A stretch of DNA of 64,000 nucleotides from Malus domestica (GCF_042453785.1 NC_091669.1:33063001-33127000), one strand, 5' to 3'; shown: positions 23,801 to 35,490, counted from the stretch's first letter. Numbers and translations are program-made. Notes: generated by a model from the letters alone, not told the origin.

Positions 23801-26800
23801 TTCCAGTTTTGGTGGGTAATGGGGAAAGGGTGAGGTTTTCATAAGAGTGGTGAGCGGGGTTTAATGCATATGCCTTTCTTTTCCTAGACTGTACAGATCA
23901 TCATTCTCATATCTTTTTCATGTACTTTAGTTCCTGTCATCATCCTTTGAGCGAGAATTTTGGGTTTCATAGGAATTTGAATGCTCTGGATGCTCGGGAG
24001 CTATTGTCCTTATTAACTTGGTTAATGGGTGTAGTGCTGGTCTTGTACAGGGTGGATAGGGGGAGATGGATGTTGGAGGCCGAAAGTATCGCCTAAGGCA
24101 CAGGTGTTAGCGTGGTTTACTACTCACTGGAGTGTTAACACTTGTGTTAGCGTTAACCATCTGTTTTTGTACTAGACATAGCATATGTTTTTGGGTGGGA
24201 GGTTGGTATGGTATTGAGAAGTTGTGTGATGTCTATTATCTGGGTTATTTCGGTGGAATCTAATACAATGAGTTTGAGAATGTGATTATCTCTGTGAGAG
24301 GGTTTGCTTTTGTAATTTAGAGATAATTCTTTCTCTGCATATGCCTTTCTTCTCCTAGACTGCACAGATCATTACTCTCATTTCTTTTCCATGATAGGCG
24401 TGCTTTAGTTCCTGTCATCTTCCTTTGAGCGAGAATTTTGGGTTTCATTGGAATTTGAATGCTCTGGATGTTCAGGAGCTATTGTCCTTATTAACTTGAT
24501 TAATGGGTGTAGTGCTGGTCTCGTCTAGGGCGGATAGGAGGAGATGGATGTTGGAGGCCAAAAGCCCCACCTAAGTCACTGGTGCTAGCATGGATTATCA
24601 CTAACTGGAGTGTTAACACTTGTGTTAGCTACTATGTATTTGCCTCAAGATGCATATGTTTATGGGTGGGACGAGGGTATGTTACTGAGAAGATCTGTGA
24701 TGGCTATTATCTGATTATTTTGGTGGAAAGTAATACAGTGAGTTTTTGAGCATGTGATTGTAAGAGGGTTTGCTTCTGTATTTGAGAGATGGTTCTTTCT
24801 CTGCAATTTTATTCGAATTGTAGTGTAGTTGTTCACTAGGAGCCTGTGCTCTTTGCACTATTGGAGATTTCACTTGGTTGCACTTTTTCAGATCGGCGGT
24901 CCAAAAAGCAGAGTCGGCCTTGTCTTTATTTTTTTGTTTGTTTGTTTTGTGGGTTGGTTGATTGACCTGACTGTCAGTGACAGGCCTACTTCTCAGCCAT
25001 GAACTTCATGTTTTTGATCTTTTGACTAATTGTCTTCTTGAGTCCTAATGATTCATAGGAGCTACATTTGGACTACCCAAAAAACTTTAATTGCAACCTA
25101 ATCTTTAAGTCCAAGTCAAGAAGTTTATCCTAGTCCGGTCTTTTAGTGTTAACCTTGAATGCCTGCTCTTGTCATGTTTTGATTCGGTCTCAGTTGTTCT
25201 GAATCTATCTCAACTGTCTTGAGTCCATATATTTTGCTTTTAAGTTTGCCGTCAGTGTTGATGAGTGTTGATGCTTTTTGAATCTGCAAGTTACCCTATG
25301 TTATTGAATTCTTCTTTAACACCATTTGAGTTCCTATTGGATGTTAATTACATGCACGTCATAAAATTTGCCAATCTACTTGAGCGCTCTAGCACCACAT
25401 ATGCCACATATTAATAGACACTGAAGTGTAAAACATACAGGTGTTATCATCCACCCTTTTATAATAATCCTTCCTTTGTATAATGTATTTGCTTACTACC
25501 TCTTGCAGGACATAAATGAAGAATGGATATCAGACAAGACTCGTTTCTGTTATGATGGTCTGAAGAGGCAGAGGTTAAATGACCCTATGATTCGTGGTGC
25601 TGATGGGCGCTTTAAGCCTGTGAGCTGGCGGGATGCCCTCGCTGTAGTTGCCGAGATGGCTCATCAAGTTAAACCAGAGGAGATTGTTGGGGTTGCTGGC
25701 CAGCTATCTGATGCTGAGTCCATGATGGCACTGAAAGACTTCTTAAATAAAATGGGGTCAAACAATGTCTGGTGTGAAGCAAATGGTTCAAACCGTGACG
25801 CTGATCTTCGATCTGGATATATTCTGAATACTAGCATTGCTGGTCTGGAGAAAGCAGATGCTTTTCTGTTGGTTGGTACCCAGGTATGTTTATAGCCATC
25901 TAATCATAATTTTTGCGGTCCAGTTTAAGTGATTTCCACCTGCCTCTTACATGTTTGACGTGCTAAAGATTAGTGGATGGATGGGTAGGGACTAGTGGGG
26001 GTCTTAGATCATGAGTGGATTCATTTTGTTTTGTGTTTTAATTCGTACTTTCATATTATATTTACCAGCCAAGGGTAGAAGCTGCTATCGTAAATGCTAG
26101 AATCCGGAAGACGGTGCAAGCTACCCACGCCAAGGTTGGGTATGTTGGCCCTCCAGCTGATTTCAACTATGATCACGAGCATCTTGGCACAGGCCCTCAG
26201 ACACTTCTAGAAATTGCGGAGCGTCGTCACCCATTTTCCTCAGTCCTCGCAAATGCCAAAAACCCTGCTATCATTGTCGGTGCTGGGGTCTTTGAGAGGA
26301 AAGACAAGGATGCAATTTTTTCTGCTGTTGAAGCCATTGGAAAATACGCTAATGTTGTAAGGCCTGATTGGAATGGATTCAATGTACTGCTTCTCAAAGC
26401 CGCCCAGGCTGCAGCACTTGACCTTGGACTTGTGCCAGAATCTGGAAACAGCATCGAGTCTGCAAAGTTTGTTTACCTGATGGGCGCTGATGATGTCAGC
26501 TTGGAGAAGGTTCCAAGTGATGCATTTGTGGTTTATCAAGGGCATCATGGGGACCGGGGTGTGTATCGTGCTAATGTCATCCTTCCTGCGGCAGCATTCA
26601 GTGAAAAGGAAGGGACATATGTAAACACTGAAGGGTGCTCTCAGCAAACAGTACCTGCAGTTCCGACTGTCGGTGATGCCAGGGATGACTGGAAGATTAT
26701 ACGGGCTCTATCTGAGGTGGCAGGTGTACGGCTGCCATATGATACACTTGGGGCCATTCGATCCCGGATTAGGACAGTGGCACCAAACATTTTGCAAGTA

Positions 26801-26968
26801 GACGAGAGAGAGCCAGCTACCTTTCCATCATCGATTAAGCCTGAGTCCACTCAAAAGGTGGATTCGACCCCATTTGGGACTGCTATCGAGAATTTCTATA
26901 TGACTGATTCGATCACAAGAGCTTCAAAGATAATGGCACAATGCAGTTCATTGCTCCTGAAGAAGTGA
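20842..26968 (+). CDS. NDUFS1: NADH dehydrogenase (ubiquinone) iron-sulfur protein 1, mitochondrial (complex I 75-kDa subunit)
   Basis: Exons 20842-21274, 21672-21918, 22729-23023, 25509-25883 and 26069-26968 join in frame to 749 codons plus stop, the normal plant length. Complex I transfers electrons from NADH to ubiquinone at the mitochondrial inner membrane; this subunit carries iron-sulfur clusters of the matrix arm. Seen: a Ser/Arg-rich, acid-poor presequence (about residues 1-60), the 2Fe-2S fold with [15 protein letters not shown] and a further Cys, the 4Fe-4S ligands in [12 protein letters not shown] and CIQCTRC with CPVGAL, then the molybdopterin-oxidoreductase-like domain to the C-terminus. 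Every intron is GT-AG with matching phase, so the gene looks functional. Introns carry repeats listed separately. Confidence 0.96.
22081..22512. repeat. ~142-bp tandem repeat, three copies, in NDUFS1 intron 2
   Basis: Units start with TACTGAATGATTGATCTATT at about 22081, 22229 and 22371. Each also holds GTTTGGTGTTAGTGTATTTT, GATGCTAAATATTGT and CACAATCT. The first unit is a few bases longer and more diverged than the other two, suggesting one recent and one older duplication. Confidence 0.85.
23345..23525 (-). mobile_element. tRNA-derived SINE in NDUFS1 intron 3
   Basis: On the minus strand the left part looks like a tRNA: box-A-like TTTAGTGGTATTCC, then GTGAGAGGTCTTAGGTTCG with B box GGTTCGATTC, followed by a body (GCAAGCCCATTGTGAGGC, CCACTCCCCCACCCCC) and a 3' end TTTGTTCATAAAATAAAAT. 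It differs from Au SINE. Family name not assigned. Confidence 0.7.
23690..24800 (+). mobile_element. L1-like LINE remnant, tandemly duplicated, in NDUFS1 intron 3
   Basis: Two ~470-bp direct copies (about 23867-24336 and 24337-24800) share CATATGCCTTTCTT, TTTGAGCGAGAATTTTGGG and GAGATGGATGTTGGAGGCC. Translating the plus strand gives pieces like the C-terminal region of plant LINE polyproteins: [17 protein letters not shown], and [20 protein letters not shown]. Frames are broken. The identification rests on this resemblance and is moderate. Confidence 0.5.
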
Positions 26969-28620
26969 CGATGGTTTTATGTTATTCGAATAAAGTCGCA
27001 GATTCACATTTTTTTTCTCCTGTTATGTTTATTGGGTTGTTTTGAGGCCCTGTTTGGCCAGAGCTTCTGGAACATTGGAAGTACTTCCAATAAAACTACT
27101 TTTATGCTTTTGTTTCACTGTAATTCAAATGAAATGTAATAGGATTTTTTTGTGTACAACTATTTGCATTTATACTTTGGGATTTTTCATTCCATTTGTG
27201 TTACGAAATATGAAAACCATGAACGACGTGGGTGAGGCTAAGTTGGCTAAAACAGTGTTATCTGGTAAGATTACTGCATGGAGGCTGTCAAAGAGTTAAC
27301 TCTTTGACAAATGATCTCTTGCAATTCTATCTATATGGGTGAAGATGAGTTTGATCCAACCAAAATCACAGTTTTTCAAAACCAATCCTGGATGCAGTTG
27401 GAAAGGGAGTTCTCAATTGAAAGAAAGAAAGAAAAAAATGACTTCACTTACAATGATAAAAAAATGAATCAAATTGAAGAGGTCGAAAAGAGCATCTACT
27501 TGACACCATGTGTTCCATGTTCGCCTCTCCAATATCGCTTGTAACAAGAAAAGGCGGGAGGAGTTAACAACTCTGTGACAATACGTACGCACTTCATTTG
27601 TCGATTGTCGATGACATGGAGCTAGAAACTCACCCCTTAGGTTCAAAGATTACTAGCAAGAGACTAGAGTGGTGCTGGGTAACCCATTTTATGACTTCAC
27701 CACCGCTTAGGGTTAGAGGGTTTGGCACCAATTGTGTTTGGGTCAGCTTGTATATGAGGCTATTGGCGGATCCACATAGGACTATAGGAGCCAATTTATA
27801 CAATTGTCCCAGCTCACCACTAACGGTACAAAAGAAATTGTCCAAAAGTCCTTTGTTATTCTCCGTGAGCGCAAATTTTATAGGGACAATATGCTTGACA
27901 AAATGCCTCAATCTCGCCCCCGGAATAACAAAATTCTTCAATCTACCACCACACGAGACAATGTATAATGAATGGTTTGAGCACATATCTCAGGAACAAG
28001 AAGGTACATTAAGATCATTTTGTATACTAACCATTGTTAATTATCACTAATTGACAATTGTTATGGTCCTTCAACTTGTACCAAATTATTCCCCAGCTGG
28101 GTGCATGCTTTCTTTGTTTTCCTTCTTGTTTCTGGGTCTCGCCTGCTGGCCTTGCCTTGTTTTGGTCTTGTTCTTGTAGGATAATGTTTGTCTATTTTAA
28201 TAAATTTGATCTTTCATATAAAACAAAAGGCAACCAATTGGATTTGATGGTCGTGAATTTTAAGATTGGCCTCGTTATAAACTATTGACAAGGTCTTGTT
28301 ATAAACTATTCCTGCTTGTTAGTGGGTGATTCAAACTCGAATGCAAGTAGTGGACATACACTCTCAACCAACTGACTCAAAATTAACTTAATGTTTATAA
28401 AACTCATGTAATTCATACATAAACGTTTACAATTACATAAAGACATCAAAAGTAGACCTACAAAACGCAACACACACTATTTCCTTCCTATCTCTTGCTC
28501 TTTCTTATTCAAAAGCCAATACTACAAACAAAAGGAAAACCCTAGGACCTTTTAGCAGAGCATATGAGATAGCAAGAGCGAGCAAGACCTCCACGGCCAT
28601 GAGAGTATGAGATGAGGGCT
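26969..28620. other. NDUFS1 3' region and intergenic DNA
   Basis: Immediately after the stop is A/T-rich 3'UTR-like sequence. A perfect 24-bp palindrome lies at 27286-27309. Open frames at 27598-28050 (plus) and 27630-27986 (minus) overlap one another and match nothing I recognise; I do not call either a gene. Confidence 0.5.
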
Positions 28621-28635
28621 TTGTTCGGCTTTTCT

Positions 28636-29625
28636 TTATCCTCGAAGAAGAAGACTAACCCCGAACGAAATTGTGCACCCTATAAGCCCGAATATAGCCA
28701 AAAACCCGTATTTCCTGTCATTACAATAACAAAGAGTACATGTTACGATTCCACCGGTCACATAACAATCTGTAGAATTGATAAGCGAAATCTTATGAAT
28801 AGGAAAGTACATTTGGTCTATATTTATAGTACATACGATATTATAAAAAATAGAATGTATTGTATTTGTCGCTCTATAAATACAATCTCATAACATATCA
28901 TTCAAGCCATAGTCCCACATGAAAGATCCTACTAGTTGATCAATACTCTTCTCATAACATATACATACAAAAATAAAAACAGAGAGACAAGCGCATGATG
29001 ACTATTTTAAAATGCAAATAACAACCTATATATATTGATGTATCATTCAATTAGCTAGGGGAATTGGCAAGATTGTAAATTAGTGGAAAGAAGAGGGCAT
29101 ATATACCCGATGGCGAGGCGTTTCATGGGGTCACCGGTGGCGTAGCCTTTGAAGTAGAAGTAGCGAGTAAAAGCGAAGAAGAAGCCAAGGGCGGCGGAGA
29201 TGCAAGGATGCTTAAGACCTCCCAAAACCAGAAGCACAAAGAACATAGGCATCATTTCGAGAGAGTTCTGATGCCCTCTCTGAACACAGTTAAACACTTT
29301 CGCATCTTTGTTCTCCGATTCCGACGCATACATGGTCGGATATGGAACCTTGTACCTGCGGTGGTGGTTGTCCATTTCCAATCAATTAATCACATAATTA
29401 AACAAAAATATACGGAAATCAAACGATAATTACGCTAAATTCATCTAAACTACATGAACGAAAGATAACTCAAGTAGGTACGAGGAAACAGAGAAAGATT
29501 TACGCATACCGTTTTCTGGCCCGGCCAACTTGGGCAGCCATCCAGAAATTGAGAAAGGTGTAGAGAACGACGACGAGAACTACATAGCCGTATTCTTTGG
29601 GCAGCAATTCAACTGCAGACGACAT
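28636..29625 (-). CDS. MGST3: Microsomal glutathione S-transferase 3 (MAPEG family)
   Basis: Three exons, 29625-29510, 29355-29107 and 28714-28636, join in frame to 147 residues, the usual size. MGST3 proteins are integral membrane enzymes of the ER that conjugate or reduce lipid hydroperoxides with glutathione. Exon 1 encodes MSSAVELLPKEYGYVVLVVV and first membrane helix. Exon 2 has KVPYPTMYASESENKDAKVF, the family signature FNCVQRGHQNSLEMMP, and further hydrophobic segments with YFYFKGYATGDP. Exon 3 gives KYGFLAIFGLIGCTISFG and the last helix, ending LLLRG. The short third exon, 390 bp further on, is what turns an apparently truncated frame into a complete gene. Introns are GT-AG with phases that match. 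Confidence 0.93.
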
Positions 29626-29921
29626 TTTTGTTTTCTTTTTTTTCTGATATGAACTGAAAGATTACGATGGGGAGGAAGAAAATTAGGGAAATGGTTTTAT
29701 GGATCGATCGACTTTTGAGCTGACCGACAGGTGGGGGTGTAAAACTATGGATATGGTCCAATGGATTGGATGGTATTGGTGATCCGCGCTCACTCTTATA
29801 CTTGTTTTCCGACTTTTTCTACAAGGCAACTTTTGAGTTTAATATTTCAATTGTCAAATTAATATATTATATGTTTAACATATAATATGTGTGTAACAAA
29901 ATATCCATTTGTATGTATGCT

Positions 29922-31401
29922 CATGGTATTAAATATCGGTAATATCGGAAATATCGGTAGTCTGAAAACACGGAAATATCGATGGAAATATCGGTAAAAT
30001 ATCGATATCGATAAAAATTACATGGAAACCACGGAAATTGTAAGAAAAACTTGGAAATTTTTATTGAAACTTTGCAGGATGTTTATTTAGTCAATTATCT
30101 ATTAGTTTATCACAAAAAATTGGAAGGAAATGCATTGCATGATGGATTTAACATTATCAAGTTAATTATATAGCGAGCTGACAAACATTGTGAGTGTAGA
30201 AAATATGTAGTAATTAATGAAAGAAGTCTAAACACACCATAATCATTTATATATAATGAATTAGTACAATATTTTACACTTTAGTACCACATAGAGTTCC
30301 TATGAGGTTCAATTTTTTCACTATCTTCATCATCTCTATGTGTAGAGTGAGTGTCTTGTCAAAATTATTTGGAGATGCTTTTGAATTATTTATATGTTTT
30401 TTTATTTGATTTTGAATTATTTGGATTGGATCATTGCATTGGATTCTTTTTTTTTCTCACACCACCACACATCACACGCAGAAGAGAGAGTCAGTGAGTC
30501 AGTGTGTCACAGACAAACCCCCCCCCCAAAAGCCAAAACCACGCACGCCCACAGAGTCTCACTCTGGATCCTTCTCTCTCTAGAACTTCTGTCTTTCTCT
30601 TCTCTCCCTTCCTTCTCTCTAGAACTTCTGAGCTTCTCCCTTCTCCAGTTCTTCGTCTTCTCCTCCTGCTCCCTGCTCCTCTCGCCGCTGATATGCAGGA
30701 CCCTCCCGTCCTCCACCTCCACTTTCACCTCTTCCTTTTTGATCCCCGGGAGGTCCGCCTTGAAGATGTGGGCCTCCGGGGTCTCCTTCCAGTCGATGCG
30801 CGTGTTGGCGATGACGGTTGTTTCCCGGGCCTCCGGGGTCTTCTTCTCTGAGGCCTGACCTCTCTTCTCCCCCTTCTCCATTCGACCCACACACACACAG
30901 ATCTCCCCCTTCTCCCACTCTCTCGATCCTTCGCCCACTCTCTCGATCCTTCGCTGCCGTTGATCGTGGCTCTGGCGAAGTCGGACTTGGCTCAGTCGTC
31001 TCTGGTGGTGCGCCGCTGAGCAAGGAGTTGGCCCAGTCATCGATTTTTCAGGTGAGATTCCATTGAAACCCTAAGCCCTAAACCGACATCATATGTTGAA
31101 TCGTTGATGCATGCGTGAAATTTGAAGCATATATGTGAAATTGAAGTTAAAATTCGTGTTTTTGCAAGGTTTTTGGGACGAAATGGGCTCGGGAACAGCC
31201 ACACCATCTCCGGCGTTCGAAATCGGAGTCTGATTGCACCGTTCAACGAAATATCTCGATATTTCCAAAATATCGCGATATTATCGATAATATCGCGATA
31301 TTTGGACGAAAACCACACGGAAACCTATTTAAATATCCATTACCCGAAAAATCGATATTATCAGCGATATTTCGCCGATAATATCGATATTTAAATCTGT
31401 G
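29922..31401. mobile_element. Non-autonomous hAT element carrying an HSP20 fragment
   Basis: Perfect 8-bp target duplications TGTATGCT (29914-29921 and 31402-31409) flank it. Ends are CATGGTATTAAATATCGG and, inverted, CACAGATTTAAATATCG. Terminal regions are packed with ATATCG motifs in both directions. The first ~330 bp match, inverted, the right end of the element at 55463-57013, and the last ~150 bp match its left end. The interior differs and contains captured coding sequence. No transposase is present. Confidence 0.88.
30645..30833 (-). pseudogene. Class I small heat-shock protein (HSP20) fragment inside hAT
   Basis: The minus strand encodes [49 protein letters not shown] and EEKTKNW: the N-terminal half of the alpha-crystallin domain of a cytosolic class I sHSP. 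It is only about 63 codons; the upstream N-arm and the C-terminal beta strands with the IxI motif are absent. It lies in an open frame that extends both ways into unrelated sequence. It is a captured fragment, possibly transcribed in antisense from the element, not a working chaperone. Confidence 0.85.
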
Positions 31402-31409
31402 TGTATGCT

Positions 31410-32540
31410 TGTTCAACAAGTAGTACTTGCATCTCTTTTAGAGGTGGGCTCCAAATATCGAAAACCGAAAGAAATTGGGTAGAATACCTAATTGAAGAAA
31501 AAATAAAAAATGAAAATCGAACCAAACAAAAAAATTATTGGTTTGGTTTCGGTGGTTTTAAAATCGGATCGAACCGAACTGAATAAGACATAAATTTTAT
31601 TTATTTATTTATGTTGGTTTTTTATTTTTCAAATCCAATTCCAAATCAACTATTAGTCTAATTTCAATTCAACAATAGGTAAACCCAACTTTATGCCCAA
31701 ATACATTGAAAGCTTTACTCCTTAGATTATTGTGTTTCTTCTTAACAAATTGCAAAACAAACAAATCGAACCGAACCGAATAGTAATTTCAGTTTTGACA
31801 AAAAGTCAAACCGAATGAAACCAAACTCTCCTTTGATATCTTTGTTGAACTATGAAATATACTTACATCAAGACTTTTTGTAAACCTCAAACATATTAGA
31901 TTGTATATGTGATTAAGTTGAAGACCGTATCGATATTCATTAGTTTGCTGAATCGTCTCTAAATTTGACATAGTATTTGAATGAGCCCATCCTTTGCGCC
32001 CGCTTGAACTTGAATTGGGCAACAAATTGAAACCCCTAAACAACTGAAACCCAAACCAAGGGTTACCAAATTTGTTGTCTCAAAAGAGTGGCCTCACATA
32101 AAGAGGCCACGATGAAATTAAATCCTCCTTATTCTCAATGATTTCATTGCTAATTGTGTCAAAACATTTTGTCTAAAATATTGTGCACATATAGAGTCTC
32201 ATTTTTTAAAGATTTCTCTTAACATATCTCAAATTAGAAACAAGGTCAGTATTGATTCGTAATCGCCCATGAGACTGTTCGGAAACTTTTGACAATCATT
32301 TGCAACATTTGAAGCTACAAGGACAAAAGTGGACGTTCAACACAATTACAAGGACCAAAATTATAGTTTGGCCTAAACAAAAGAAACAGAAGAACAAAAC
32401 AAAAGGGGAGACAAAAACAACACAAGAAAGAAGCCAACATACCATGATGCATCCACAATCCACATAAACATTGTAAAAATCCCCAGAGGGCCTAAACGCA
32501 CGACGACTTTGATTAACACTTCGAAATCACACGACTTGAG
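31410..32540. other. Intergenic region with CGAACCG motifs
   Basis: No gene seen. Near 31560-31580 and 31760-31780 there are clusters of ATCGAACCGAAC like the subterminal repeats of the 58-kb hAT, which hint at a decayed non-autonomous relative; no ends or target duplication could be fixed. Confidence 0.4.
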
Positions 32541-32968
32541 TTAACCTATATTTTGCAGAGTCTGCACTTTTGACTGCAACGCAATGCCTGATTGACTGTG
32601 CAAGGCTTCCCAATTTTGCCCGTCGTAATACTTAATCTCAACGTGGGCCAGTGTTCCAGGATCAACACACCTAAATGTGATGGCGACCCCATCAGAGTTT
32701 GAGCGTGAATGATAGAACGAAGTTATCCCACAAACTTTACAGATGTGTGCTTTGCCGTATGAGTACCGAAGCTGTAAGTTGTAAGAAACTGCTCAGAATC
32801 ACTCAAAAGTTGAAATCTTTCAGCAGGGACAATGAAATGGGTGTTACCCCTCATAGAGCAATTCGAGCAGTTGCAACTCCAAGCCACAACACTGCTAGGC
32901 GCCTTCACTCGCCACCTTATATTCTTGCAGTGGCACCCGCCTTCATGCACTACCATCTCAGTTTCCAT
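32541..32968 (-). pseudogene. GFA-domain protein gene, frameshifted copy
   Basis: Same gene as at 52384-52812, starting METEMVVHEGGCHCKNIRWRVKAP and ending QTLQ-NIG and stop, but 428 bp instead of 429. A single T is missing within the CACACATTCTGTAAAG equivalent (about 32740), so the frame is lost just before the zinc-ligand KVCG pair. Otherwise differences are few. The copying extends beyond the coding part on both sides (about 32530-33000 versus 52370-52870). Confidence 0.88.
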
Positions 32969-33065
32969 GCCTTAAGATTCTAGTTCTCCAACTAATGAAT
33001 TTCTAAATGCACGCGCTCTGACCTACCATGTCAACAAAAATTACTTAATAACCATTTGTTGTGAA

Positions 33066-34265
33066 GCCCGTTAGGTCATCTTCTCACATTGAAGGAAGTT
33101 TGGTTGCTGGAAGGCCGTCCTCTTCTGTCTCTGTGCCTATCCCTGAAATTCGCGGTAATTATACTCCAACATTTGAACTGGTATCAGTAACTTCTATTTA
33201 TTTATGGTTCCATTTGTAAATTGTATTAGAATGCATATTAAATTTATGTTCCGAGAAGTCTATGGCACGAATAGTTCTGGTTTTTTAAACTCTATGGTGT
33301 TTTAATATTAATTTTGGTTTCAGTTTCTCTTAACTCTTAAGAAATACAAAAATCGATACAACCACAGAATTTCATTTATATTTCTTGGATTCGATGGTGT
33401 GTATTTATTTTTGGAGGTTTCTTAATATGTACTTATTTTAACTACAGAATTTCATTGCTTAGTTCTATGACAAAATCATCCTTATGAATAGACATCTTTA
33501 ATAGAACCATATGTTATTCCCAACTTCTGATGTATGAAAGGAATCATTGGTTAGTAGCAGGAATTATGTTTAACTGGTTCATTAATTGTATTATTTGATT
33601 TACAGGTAATGGAAGCAGTTTTGTAGACAATGGGTCAAGCGAGGCTGACCCGGAGGTGCGTGCTATTATTGATGTGGAGAAGCAACGTCAGTTCAAGAGT
33701 CTTGAGCTTATTGCCTGAGAAAATTTTACTTATCGGGCAGTGATGGAGGCAGTTGGCTCATGTCTCACGAACAAATATTCAGAAGGATTACCAGGTAAAA
33801 GGTACAGATACTAAGACTCAGAGTAATGTGAGTTGAGTAGGGACCTTCCATTAAAATTATTTTTCTTGGTGTAGCTCATCGTTTGATTGCACATATCAGG
33901 TACTACGGTGGAAATGAGCATATTGATGAGCTTGAAACACTTTGCCAAAGGAGGGCTCTTGATGCATTTCGCTTAGATGGAAAGAAGTGGGGTGTTAATG
34001 TTCAACCATTGTCTGGTTCTCCTGCTAATTTTGAGGTTTATACTGCAATTCTTAAACCTCATGATCGTCTCATGGTAAGTTTATTTCTTGGGCTTGGTTT
34101 ACTCTTTTTATTGGTGGCTACAGGCTACTAACATGTGCATGCAACTTAGGGTTTGGACTTGTCTCACGGAGGTCATTTGTCTCATGGGTTTCAAAACTCC
34201 TAAAAGATGGGTATCAGGCACATCCAGTTATTTGAGTCCATGTCTTATTGACTCAATGAAAAATT
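33066..34265 (+). pseudogene. Serine hydroxymethyltransferase gene fragment
   Basis: Exon-like pieces with splice sites: about 33066-33154 (EGSLVAGRPSSSVSVPIPEI), 33606-33801 (EADPEVRAIIDVEKQRQFK, LELIA, stop, [26 protein letters not shown]), 33900-34074 ([40 protein letters not shown]) and about 34150-34265 (GLDLSHGGHLSHGF then frameshifts). These match plant SHMT, which interconverts serine and glycine with tetrahydrofolate; the N-terminal extension resembles the SHM6/7 type. The TGA in place of the Ser of LELIASENF, the frameshifts, and the loss of the PLP-lysine region make it a pseudogene. Introns are kept, so it arose by DNA duplication. Confidence 0.87.
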
Positions 34266-34443
34266 TCTCCATTCTGGGTAGATAATCCTCTCACAGACTC
34301 AACTGAGATCTCCTATCAATCCTCTCATACAGTCTTCATCAGTTCTATATCTCCTATCAATCCTCTCACAAACTCAACTGAGACCATGCCGCATACATCG
34401 TATGACTAGTTAGTTCTCGCCCTTTCCCTTTTTTTGATTTGCT

Positions 34444-34960
34444 CTCCAGAACACGAAACTGCAACCATTCTCTTGGTTTTGGATAATGTGATGGTTATTG
34501 CGGCGGATTCGAGATTAAGCTCCATCACCAATTAGATAGTGAAGCCTCATCGGTTTAAGGTTAGGAAGATTAGAGAAAATCCAGCTTCGGTCGCTTGTTA
34601 CAGCGGGTGCGGAAAACATGTTAGATCACGTAGAGGACAAGGGAAGAAAACACGTTCACACAAATCGCTAATTTGAGCCGCGTCCAAATTTATGAAGAAC
34701 AATGTGCCTTGAGAATCGTTTGGAGCCCATCTTGCCTCGATAGATTCTAAACCAATGGCACACTTGGTTGTGCACGAGGTCAAACTGCAACATGCGGCCG
34801 ATTGTCGGTGTGGGACAAGTGTAATTGTTGGGACATAGACTCAATCTCTAAAGACAGATACTGCGCAAAGAGGACTCAAGGACTATATTGTCTGGGTAGT
34901 GGAGGAAATGTTGCATGCTATTATGTAGCTTTCAAATACAAGTTGAAAGTTTACCTTCGT
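34444..34960 (+). pseudogene. Proteasome beta-subunit-like pseudogene, left arm
   Basis: Plus-strand fragments such as AADSRLSSITN, SHLVVHEV-like and GSGGNVA resemble, at low identity, the beta5-type proteasome subunit (normally AADSR near the N-terminus and a GSGS motif near the C-terminus). Frames are broken by several indels. It is an inverted copy of 35001-35543. The proteasome assignment depends on few motifs and is tentative. Confidence 0.5.
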
Positions 34961-35490
34961 TTATGTGATTGTACTGCATGCTTACGAAGGTACATAATAG
35001 CATGAATCATTTCCTCCACTGCCCAGACAGTATATTCCTAGAGTCCTCTTTGCACAGTATCTGTCTTTTTGAGTCTATATCCCAGCAATTACACTCGTCC
35101 CAGCTAGCTTCCCATCGACAACCGGCCACATGTTGCAGTTTAGCCTCATGCAAAACCAAGTGCGACATTGGTTTAGAATCTATCAAGGCACGATGACCTC
35201 CAAACGATTCCCAAGGCACATTGTTCTTCATAAATTTGGATGTGGCTCGAATTAGCGATTTGTGTGAACATGTTTTCTTCCCCTTGTCCTCTAAGTGATC
35301 TAACCTGTTTTCCGCACCCACTATATTTTCGTTGTAATAAGCGACCGAAGCTAGATTTTCTCTAATCTTCCTAACCTTAAACCGATAAAGCTTCACTATC
35401 CAATTGGTGATGGAGCTTATTCTCGAATCTGCCGCAATAACTATCACATTATCCAAAACCAAGAGAACGGTTGCAGTTCCGCGTTCTCCA
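34444..35490. repeat. Long inverted repeat (~490-bp arms)
   Basis: The left arm (34444-34960) and right arm (34984-35490) are complementary over nearly their whole length, by eye 85-90% identical, with a loop of about 23 bases. Innermost stem: ACCTTCGT at ~34953 with ACGAAGGT at ~34984. A 24-base insertion unique to the left arm contains its own small hairpin CTTTCAA..TTGAAAG (~34930-34950). The right border coincides with the start of the ~365-bp tandem repeat. Confidence 0.85.

Noticed and set aside
27598..28050. 150-codon plus-strand frame and opposing 118-codon minus-strand frame
   Set aside because: They overlap on opposite strands, match no family I know and have no splice or promoter support.
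30504..30858. Two long plus-strand frames opposite the HSP20 fragment
   Set aside because: The minus-strand frame carries the recognisable protein; the plus frames are CT-rich shadows.
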